Shown: one piece after another, positions 1 through 4,871 of the stretch
Layout of the letters: every line of letters begins with the position of its first letter
Position numbering within the stretch: the stretch's first letter is position 1
Assembly (NCBI GenBank): GCA_046153695.1
Contig: JBJXEZ010000200.1
Span: 1 to 5,187, forward strand
DNA from: M3007 sp046153695
GTDB lineage: Bacteria > Bacteroidota > Bacteroidia > Chitinophagales > Saprospiraceae
DNA length: 5,187 bases
Reading direction: 5' to 3'
Notes under the pieces: model-generated
The model's input: the letters and a program-made list of their open reading frames with translations, nothing else
Told to the model about the DNA's origin: nothing
Database searches by the model: none
Program-made: the position numbers and the translations under genes

Positions 1-2456
1 TTACCCTGACCAACTGCGCGTTTATCGGTAACCAAGGTAACGCGGCCGGCGGCGGGATAACCAATTACGGTCCGGTTACCCTGACCAACTGTACGTTCTC
101 CGGTAATCAAGCACCGTCTGGCGCTGGGATGATCAATTATGGCGGGGCTACCCTGATCAGCTGTGCGTTTACCGGTAATACAGCAAGTGGAGCCGGCGGC
201 GGGATTGTCAATTACGACCCGGCAACACTTACCAATTGTATTTTCTCCGGTAATAATGCGCAGTATGGCGGCGGGATAGCCATTTATGACCCGACTACCC
301 TGATCAACTGTACGTTCTCTGGCAATCATGGAACGGTTGGCGGCGGAATATTCAATACCGTTGAGGCTACTGCCCTGACTAACTGCATTCTGTGGGATAA
401 TAACACTCAAATTTTGGGTACAAGCCTCATCGCAAACTACTCCATCGTGCAAGGCGGCTACTCGGGCACGGCCAACAAAGACAAAGACCCGCTCTTCGCT
501 GACCCTGCCAACCACGACTACCACCTGACGGCCTGCTCCCCGGCCATAGATGCCGGTACCAACGGCGGCGCACCCGACGACGACCTCGACGGCAGCCCGC
601 GCCCCTTCCCCGGCACAGATGTGGACATGGGTGCCTACGAGTTCCAAGGAGCAGCAACGCCGCTTGTGACCAACTGTCAAAACTGCACGGTTTATCTCAA
701 TGCCGCAGGTGTCGCTACCCTGCCCGCTTCCCAGCTCGACAACGGCAGCACGGGGTGCGGTACGCTCACGTTCGGAGTAAACGACCAGTCCGAGGCCACT
801 TTCGGTTGCGCTCAACTCGGCCCGAACACTGTCATCCTCACCGTCACCGACAGCCGGGGTACGGCGACCTGCACGGCCACCGTGACAGTAGTGGACAACA
901 TCATTCCTACCATCTCTTGCCCCAATCCCGTCACCGTCACTTGCTCCGGCAACGTGCCCACCGTCAACCTCGCTTCGGTCACCGTCTCGGACAACTGCGG
1001 CACGCCCGCCAAATCGCATGTCGGCGACGCAATCTCCAACCAAACCTGCGTCAACCGCAAAACCGTCACCCGAACCTACCGCGCCACCGACGGCTCCGGC
1101 AACAGTACCATTTGCGTACAGATCATCACCGTGTTCGACGACGTGAAACCGAACTTCTCCTCCGTGCCTGCCAACATCACAATGCAGTGCAACAGCGTGC
1201 CCGCCGTGGGCAGCGCCACTGCTTCCGACGGCTGCGGCGGTTCGGTGACCATTGCCTTCAACGGCCAGACAACAATGCCCGGCGCTTGCCCGGATTCCTA
1301 CACGATCACCCGCCAATGGACGGCCACCGATGCCTGCGGAAACACCAGGACTGCCACCCAGTGCATCACTGTGACGGACACGCAGAAACCGAACTTCGTC
1401 AACACGCCCGCTAACATCACGGTGCAGTGCAGTGCCATCCCAGGCGAGAACATGCCCACCGCCACAGACAACTGCGATGCCACTGTGGCCATCACCTACA
1501 ACGGACAAACCCAAAGCGCGGGCACCTGTCCGAACGCTTACACCCTCACCCGCAGCTGGACGGCGGCGGACAATTGCGGCAATACGCGCAGCATTTCTCA
1601 ACGCATCACAGTGGTGGATACCGGCAAGCCGGTGTTCACGTCGTTTCCAAACAACACGAGCATTACCTGTACGGAAAACCCGCCCGCAGTGGGCAATCCC
1701 ACTGCCTCCGATGGCTGCGCGGGCAACGTGACTGTTACCTACCTCGGCCAAACGACCACAAGTGGAACCTGCCCGGGTAATTACCAGATCAAGCGCACCT
1801 GGCGCGCCACCGACGTGTGCGGCAACAGCACTGCGGCCACTCAAACGATCCAGATATCGGACACCGGCGCACCTGTGTTCACGTCGGTGCCAGGCCCGGT
1901 CACCATCGAATGCAATACGCCCTTGCCCCCGTTGGTAAATCCGACAGCATCGGATGCCTGCGGTGGCTACACACAGATCACTTTCCTTGGCAACGTGGCC
2001 ACGGGCAGCGGTTGCGCAGCGAACTACACAATCACCCGCACCTGGCGGGCGACCGACCTCTGCGGAAACTCCGTCACGACGATGCAGGTGATCACAGTGC
2101 AGGGCAATAACTACAGCGAAGAAGGTGCGGAAAACCGCGAGGATGGCACCCAGATCGAAACTCGAAACCGTTTGCCCGCCAATGCCTTGACGGAAGCAGG
2201 CAAACTCATCACTGTTTACCCCAATCCGACTACGGATCGGGTGTGGATAGACTTGGCCGATTTTGCTGAGGAGGCCGTCACGGTTTCGATCTTTAGCGAC
2301 TTGGGACAGTTGGTCTGGGAGCGGCGTTTGCCGATTGTGGAGGAGTTGAAACTGTCCGTGAGCCTGCGCGAAGCGGGCGCTGCGGCTGGGGGATACACGG
2401 TGAGCGTGCGCTCGGCGAGTGGGGTAGTGGCGAAGCGGGTGCTGCTGGTGGAGTAA
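1..2456 (+). CDS. Large secreted T9SS cargo protein with beta-helix and HYR/Ig-like repeats (5' end missing)
   Basis: The reading frame is open from base 3 to the TAA at 2454-2456, giving 817 residues with the N-terminus and signal peptide outside the window. The ATG at 129 lies inside a repeat unit and is not the real start. In order it shows: five beta-helix-type repeats of 24-26 residues (TLTNCxFSGN...GGGI pattern, bases 3-374); a 'choice-of-anchor Q'-like segment (DPLF, DYHL, SPAIDAG, DLDG, DMGAYEF; about 486-647); six Ig/HYR-like repeats of about 80 residues (648-2108); an acidic linker; and a type A T9SS C-terminal domain (2205-2453). By family knowledge such proteins cross the outer membrane through T9SS and are released or anchored at the surface, often as adhesins or matrix proteins. 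No enzyme domain is visible in this part, though one could lie upstream. A hairpin terminator follows 14 bases after the stop. Family type is fairly certain; the exact role is unknown. Confidence 0.88.
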   Translation, partial: TLTNCAFIGNQGNAAGGGITNYGPVTLTNCTFSGNQAPSGAGMINYGGATLISCAFTGNTASGAGGGIVNYDPATLTNCIFSGNNAQYGGGIAIYDPTTLINCTFSGNHGTVGGGIFNTVEATALTNCILWDNNTQILGTSLIANYSIVQGGYSGTANKDKDPLFADPANHDYHLTACSPAIDAGTNGGAPDDDLDGSPRPFPGTDVDMGAYEFQGAATPLVTNCQNCTVYLNAAGVATLPASQLDNGSTGCGTLTFGVNDQSEATFGCAQLGPNTVILTVTDSRGTATCTATVTVVDNIIPTISCPNPVTVTCSGNVPTVNLASVTVSDNCGTPAKSHVGDAISNQTCVNRKTVTRTYRATDGSGNSTICVQIITVFDDVKPNFSSVPANITMQCNSVPAVGSATASDGCGGSVTIAFNGQTTMPGACPDSYTITRQWTATDACGNTRTATQCITVTDTQKPNFVNTPANITVQCSAIPGENMPTATDNCDATVAITYNGQTQSAGTCPNAYTLTRSWTAADNCGNTRSISQRITVVDTGKPVFTSFPNNTSITCTENPPAVGNPTASDGCAGNVTVTYLGQTTTSGTCPGNYQIKRTWRATDVCGNSTAATQTIQISDTGAPVFTSVPGPVTIECNTPLPPLVNPTASDACGGYTQITFLGNVATGSGCAANYTITRTWRATDLCGNSVTTMQVITVQGNNYSEEGAENREDGTQIETRNRLPANALTEAGKLITVYPNPTTDRVWIDLADFAEEAVTVSIFSDLGQLVWERRLPIVEELKLSVSLREAGAAAGGYTVSVRSASGVVAKRVLLVE
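3..374 (+). repeat. Tandem beta-helix (PMP-like) repeats, 72-78 bp units
   Basis: Five consecutive coding units start at 3, 78, 150, 225 and 297. Each encodes about 25 residues in the pattern T-L-(T/I)-N-C-x-F-(S/T/I)-G-N, then a small or polar stretch, G-G-G-I, and N-Y-(G/D)-P. The DNA is also repetitive: ACCCTGACCAACTG recurs at 3 and 78, and a one-base variant recurs at 297. A degenerate sixth turn (LTNCILWDNN) follows. The array resembles the GGGI/TFSGN repeats of polymorphic outer-membrane proteins and right-handed beta-helices. It continues off the left edge, so the total copy number is unknown. Confidence 0.85.
648..2108 (+). repeat. Six Ig-like/HYR-type domain repeats, about 80 residues each
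   Basis: The units lie at about 648-899, 900-1142, 1143-1382, 1383-1622, 1623-1865 and 1866-2108. Units 3-6 are clearly homologous: (K/A)PxFxxxPxxxxxxC, then P-T/A-A-(S/T)-D-x-C, a TYxGQT-like strand, GxCxxxYxxxRxWxAxDxCGN, and a closing ITVxDT. Four cysteines recur at matching places in each of these, which would fit two disulfides per domain in an exported protein. The first unit is of the TVYLNAAGVATL...NTVILTVTDSRG type and is more distant. The similarity is at protein level; the DNA has diverged, so the duplications are not recent. Confidence 0.85.
2205..2453 (+). other. Type A T9SS C-terminal sorting domain (protein domain)
   Basis: The last 83 residues show the hallmarks of the Por secretion-system type A sorting domain. 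The opening strand is ITVYPNPTTDRVWIDL, followed by a VTVSIFSDLGQLVWER strand pair and a GGYTVSVRSASGVVAKRVLLVE ending. The YPNPTTD motif followed by a GxYxVxVxxxxGxxxxRVLL ending is diagnostic. By family knowledge, this domain carries the protein through the T9SS translocon and is usually cleaved, often with attachment to a surface lipid. It is preceded by a charged linker rich in Glu, Arg and Asn (about 2109-2204). Confidence 0.93.
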
Positions 2457-2470
2457 CTCGCCAATAACAG

Positions 2471-2523
2471 AATAATGCCTCAAAGGTCCATTACCAACGG
2501 TGATGGGCCTTTGAGGCATTATT
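2471..2523 (+). terminator. Long hairpin, probable transcription terminator
   Basis: The arms 2471-2495 and 2499-2523 pair along all 25 positions around a 3-base loop (AAC, 2496-2498). There are 23 Watson-Crick pairs and two G-U wobbles (2487 with 2507, 2492 with 2502). The wobbles exist only in RNA copied as the + strand; on the opposite transcript they would be A-C mismatches. The structure therefore fits the upstream + strand gene, whose stop is 14 bases away. The base of the stem is AATAAT/ATTATT, so the 3' arm ends U-rich, but no classic U-tract follows (GACCCACC). It could therefore work as a terminator, a 3'-end stabilising structure, or both. Confidence 0.7.
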
Positions 2524-2576
2524 GACCCACCTACCCACCATTCGCCTTTGTGATACTGCGAGCAGCCTCCCGCCGA

Positions 2577-2726
2577 GTATTTTTTTTAAACAAAACCTGT
2601 TAACTTTGAGGGCGGAAAAGGCGGGCCAATTTTTTTTTCACAGGAGAAATTTTACAATAAAATAATCCTGACTTCACCTGTTGATGTCAAACCAGTTTCC
2701 CGGAAGATTTTTATTTGTAAACATAA
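2577..2726. other. A/T-rich segment, possible DNA-unwinding region
   Basis: This stretch contains several strongly A/T-rich blocks in an otherwise GC-moderate window: a run of T followed by AAACAAAA (about 2579-2595), AATTTTTTTTT and AAATTTTACAATAAAATAAT (about 2629-2667), and GATTTTTATTTGTAAAC (2706-2722). The last block resembles the A/T-rich 13-mers of the E. coli origin (GATCTnTTTATTT), though such a match can arise by chance. It lies 90-240 bases to the left of the DnaA-box cluster. The composition is seen directly; an unwinding role is inference. Confidence 0.4.
2601..2608 (+). promoter_or_regulatory. Bacteroidota-type -7 promoter element TAACTTTG
   Basis: TAACTTTG matches the Bacteroidota consensus TAnnTTTG exactly. 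A T-rich stretch lies at the expected distance upstream (2579-2587), but there is no clear TTTG or TTG -33 element. Transcription would begin near 2615 toward dnaB, giving a leader of about 340 bases, or it could make a separate short RNA across the A/T-rich and DnaA-box region. Confidence 0.4.
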
Positions 2727-2815
2727 GCGGCTACCAATCACATTTTTACCACCCAAAATGAGGCCGCAACACCGCGACAAACACGCTGGCAAATTTGTTG
2801 AAATCGCAAGGCGAA

Positions 2816-2873
2816 TGTGGATAACTACCATCGTTTTCACAGTTTTCCACACGATAGGCATAGGTTTTCCACA
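2816..2873. other. DnaA-box cluster; candidate oriC or DnaA-regulated dnaB control region
   Basis: Three 9-mers match the DnaA box. TGTGGATAA at 2816-2824 is the exact consensus TTATCCACA on the - strand. TTTTCCACA occurs at 2843-2851 and again at 2865-2873 on the + strand, each one base from consensus. The last two sit in an identical 10-mer (GTTTTCCACA) repeated 22 bases apart, about two helical turns, so both would face the same side of the DNA. A weaker relative, GTTTTCACA, lies at 2833-2841. The cluster is in intergenic DNA, has A/T-rich DNA on its left, and ends 84 bases before dnaB. By established knowledge such clusters mark replication origins or genes controlled by DnaA. Which of these applies cannot be decided here. 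Confidence 0.62.
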
Positions 2874-2925
2874 GGTTTTGGTCATACGGAATGTTTAGAA
2901 AAAAGAACGGCTCGCAATTTCAGGG

Positions 2926-2933
2926 TACGTTTG
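2926..2933 (+). promoter_or_regulatory. Candidate dnaB promoter -7 element TACGTTTG
   Basis: TACGTTTG fits TAnnTTTG exactly and ends 24 bases before the dnaB start codon, giving a short A/T-rich leader (TCTTTAATTTTTACAG). No good TTTG is found at the usual -33 spacing, so recognition may be weak or need an activator. The DnaA-box cluster lies about 50-110 bases upstream of this element, a position from which bound DnaA could influence it. Confidence 0.42.
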
Positions 2934-2957
2934 TCTTTAATTTTTACAGTGCATGCC

Positions 2958-4496
2958 ATGACGGACAGGAACGACGAAAACGACGCGAGAAACAGCGCCC
3001 CCAAGCGCAACACCCAGCGGAACAGCGCCAAAGGCGGCGAGGGCTTGTCCAACTATGTATTTGGCAAACTCCAGCCACAGGCATTGCCCTTGGAAGAAGC
3101 CGTGCTTGGTGCTCTCATGCTGGAACGCGATGCGCTCCCCGTAGTGATGGACATTTTGCGCCCGGAAAGCTTTTATCATGAGGCGCACCAGTGCATCTAC
3201 CGGGCTGCCTTGCGCTTGTTCGAGCGTTCCAATCCTGTGGATATCCTGACCGTGACGGAAGAACTGCGCAAAAGTGGCGACCTCGACCGCGTGGGCGGCA
3301 GCTACTACCTCGTGGACCTGACCAATCGTGTGGCTTCGGCTGCCAATATCGAATACCACGCCCGCATCATTGCTCAAAAACACATCCAGCGCGAGCTGAT
3401 CCATGTCAGCACCCGAACCATAAAGGATGCTTACGAGGACACCACCGACGTGTTTACGCTCCTTGACGACGCGGAAAAGGGTCTTTTTGCCATTACCCAG
3501 AACAACCTCAGCCGAACGTTCGAAAGTATGGGCGCTCTCAGCGGACGCGTACTGAAACAGGTGGAGGAATTGTCTAAAAAAACAGACGGGCTCACCGGTG
3601 TACCATCGGGATTCACCGACCTTGACCGCATCACTTCCGGATGGCAACCCTCTGATTTGGTCATCCTCGCTGCCCGACCCGGCATGGGTAAAACCTCCTG
3701 CGTGCTGGCCATGGCACTCAATGCCGCCCGGGATTTTAACAAGGGAGTGGCCCTGTTCTCGCTCGAAATGGCCAGTACCCAGCTCGTGCAGCGCTTGATT
3801 TCGATGGAATCGGAAATTGCCGGTTCCAAAATGCGCAACGGAAAACTGGAAGACTACGAATGGCAACAATTGCAAACCACAGTCGAGCGGTTATCCAATG
3901 TCCCCATTTTCATTGACGACACACCGGGTATCAACATCTTCGAGCTCCGGGCCAAGTGCCGGCGCCTGAAAATGCAGCACGATATCCAGTTGGTCATTAT
4001 TGACTACCTGCAACTCATGACGGGAACCTCGGAAAACAACCGTAACGCCAATCGAGAACAGGAAATAGCGGGTATCTCGCGTGCACTGAAAAATATGGCC
4101 AAGGAACTGAGGGTGCCGGTCATAGCCCTGTCGCAGCTCAGTCGGGCAGTGGAGGTACGTGGTGGGAGCAAGCGTCCGCAGCTCAGTGATTTGCGCGAAT
4201 CTGGAGCTATAGAACAGGATGCAGACATAGTCTCTTTCATCTACCGCCCGGAATACTATGGCCTGTTGGAAGACGAGCAGGGCACGTCCCTAAAAGGTGT
4301 AGCTGAGTTCATAATAGCCAAACACCGGAATGGATCACTGGACACAGTGAAACTCAAATTCACCGACCAGTTTGCCAAGTTTGGCAACCTCGATGATCCG
4401 GCCTTTGCCGGGCTGCACGACCCGCTCAGCGGGCCGTTTACGCCCAGCTCGATCACCATGCCGTCGCGCATGAACGATGAAGATATTCCGTTTTGA
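2958..4496 (+). CDS. dnaB: Replicative DNA helicase DnaB
   Basis: The product is a 512-residue DnaB, the ring helicase that unwinds DNA at the replication fork and binds primase. A charged, Asn/Arg/Lys-rich head (residues 1-32) precedes the N-terminal domain (about 38-145; PLEEAVLGALMLE). The RecA-like helicase domain follows with Walker A ARPGMGKT (239-246), the catalytic Glu in FSLEM (270), Walker B LVIIDYLQL (345-353), LSQLSR (391-396), and the KHRNG loop with the arginine finger (K455, R457). All key residues are present, the length is normal and there is no intein. The frame stays open to an ATG at 2817, but that 47-residue extension is coded by the DnaA boxes and is not DnaB-like. The ATG at 2958 is therefore preferred; it has an A/T-rich leader and no Shine-Dalgarno. 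The protein ends in DEDIPF, resembling the SSB tip. tatA converges from the other strand 9 bases away. Confidence 0.97.
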   Translation: MTDRNDENDARNSAPKRNTQRNSAKGGEGLSNYVFGKLQPQALPLEEAVLGALMLERDALPVVMDILRPESFYHEAHQCIYRAALRLFERSNPVDILTVTEELRKSGDLDRVGGSYYLVDLTNRVASAANIEYHARIIAQKHIQRELIHVSTRTIKDAYEDTTDVFTLLDDAEKGLFAITQNNLSRTFESMGALSGRVLKQVEELSKKTDGLTGVPSGFTDLDRITSGWQPSDLVILAARPGMGKTSCVLAMALNAARDFNKGVALFSLEMASTQLVQRLISMESEIAGSKMRNGKLEDYEWQQLQTTVERLSNVPIFIDDTPGINIFELRAKCRRLKMQHDIQLVIIDYLQLMTGTSENNRNANREQEIAGISRALKNMAKELRVPVIALSQLSRAVEVRGGSKRPQLSDLRESGAIEQDADIVSFIYRPEYYGLLEDEQGTSLKGVAEFIIAKHRNGSLDTVKLKFTDQFAKFGNLDDPAFAGLHDPLSGPFTPSSITMPSRMNDEDIPF

Positions 4497-4505
4497 GGCT
4501 CCTAA

Positions 4506-4721
4506 TTACTTTTCGAGCGGCTTTTTATCTGCCTCGCGAATGCCTTGGCGGATTTCGTCCTCCACAGAGTTTTTGGCGTTGTTGAACTCCCGAATACCTC
4601 TGCCCAAACCGCGCATCAGCTCCGGTATTTTGTTGCCGCCGAACATGAGCAGAACGACCAAAAAAATAAGGGTGAGCTCGGTGGCACCGAGGTTGCCAAG
4701 AAATAAAAGAGTGGATACCAT
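4506..4721 (-). CDS. tatA: Sec-independent protein translocase TatA family protein
   Basis: The product is a 71-residue small membrane protein of the twin-arginine translocation (Tat) system, which moves folded proteins across the inner membrane. It has a short polar start, one membrane helix (about residues 13-27, TELTLIFLVVLLMFG), the FGGNKIPEL hinge, an amphipathic helix (RGLGRGIREFNNAKN) and a charged tail ending in lysines. This layout and the FGxxKIPEL...G.GIREF motif are typical of TatA/TatE; the tail is too short for TatB. The start at 4721 (ATG) is chosen because the family homology begins there. An upstream in-frame ATG at 4802 would add 27 residues and overlap the promoter. No tatC or tatB is in view, so the gene appears to stand alone. 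It converges on dnaB with a 9-base gap and is divergent from the Nif3-family gene. Confidence 0.93.
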   Translation of the reverse strand: MVSTLLFLGNLGATELTLIFLVVLLMFGGNKIPELMRGLGRGIREFNNAKNSVEDEIRQGIREADKKPLEK

Positions 4722-4799
4722 GTCGTGTATTTTTATGAATCGAAAATGGGAAGGTGCGAGTCGTGGAAACACAGCGATGCTTCGACCTAAAATATCCCG

Positions 4800-4825
4800 C
4801 AAAGTTACAAGGGCTACAGGTCAAA
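4800..4825 (-). promoter_or_regulatory. tatA promoter (TAACTTTG -7 element, possible TTTG upstream)
   Basis: Read on the - strand, TAACTTTG (4807-4800) matches TAnnTTTG exactly and is followed by CGGG, a common context in Bacteroidota. A TTTG occurs upstream (4825-4822), but with a 14-base gap that is shorter than the usual spacing, so it may not be the true -33 element. Transcription would begin near 4793 and leave a leader of about 70 bases before the tatA ATG. The same short intergenic region must also hold the control region of the divergent Nif3-family gene. Confidence 0.5.
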
Positions 4826-4871
4826 TTCTACGTTGCCCGATTTTTTAACCCATGCCCGGTTGTTTCCTATC

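Larger units (their letters stand above)
2457..2957. other. Intergenic region between secreted-protein gene and dnaB
   Basis: This 501-base stretch has no convincing protein-coding gene. From left to right it holds a 53-base hairpin (2471-2523), a T-rich stretch and a TAnnTTTG element (2577-2608), further A/T-rich tracts (2629-2673 and 2706-2726), three DnaA-box-like 9-mers (2816-2873) and a second TAnnTTTG element close to dnaB (2926-2933). Short frames exist (2684-2761, 2758-2898 and one on the other strand), but they lack protein-like features. The concentration of DnaA-box and A/T-rich signals suggests that replication control is the main role of the right half. Confidence 0.8.

Noticed and set aside
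3..374. Regular 72-78 bp repeats considered as a CRISPR or other non-coding array
   Set aside because: The units are in frame, encode a recognised beta-helix motif, and vary at third positions and in length by whole codons, as expected for a coding repeat.
755..1414. 219-residue + strand frame inside the HYR repeat region
   Set aside because: It is a shadow of the secreted-protein gene: Arg/His-rich, low-complexity and without family features, while the overlapping frame shows clear conserved repeats and a sorting domain.
2641..2650. Shine-Dalgarno-like CAGGAG
   Set aside because: No start codon with an open frame follows at a useful distance, and genes in this window do not use Shine-Dalgarno sequences.
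2684..2761. 25-codon frame downstream of the TAACTTTG element
   Set aside because: It is too short and has no recognisable features; chance occurrence in A/T-rich DNA is likely.
2652..2885. 77-residue - strand frame across the intergenic region
   Set aside because: There is no promoter-like element on that strand, no family likeness, and it covers the DnaA boxes and A/T-rich tracts.
2758..2898. 46-codon frame with a hydrophobic stretch in the intergenic region
   Set aside because: Its hydrophobic part is simply the translation of the TTTTCCACA DnaA boxes, and it lacks independent support such as a good start context or family likeness.
2937..3875. 312-residue - strand frame opposite dnaB
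   Set aside because: It lies antisense within a clearly functional dnaB and shows no domain pattern; it arises from codon bias on the coding strand.
4421..4433. CCCGC-TCA-GCGGG stem as a terminator for dnaB or tatA
   Set aside because: The stem is only 5 pairs, it lies within dnaB coding sequence more than 60 bases before its stop, and no U-tract follows on either strand.
4829..4835. TACGTTG as a promoter element for the Nif3-family gene
   Set aside because: It is one base short of TAnnTTTG and has no -33 partner, so it is too weak to call.
4477..4848. 123-residue + strand frame opposite tatA
   Set aside because: It is antisense to a clear TatA gene, begins inside the dnaB end, and has no protein-like pattern.
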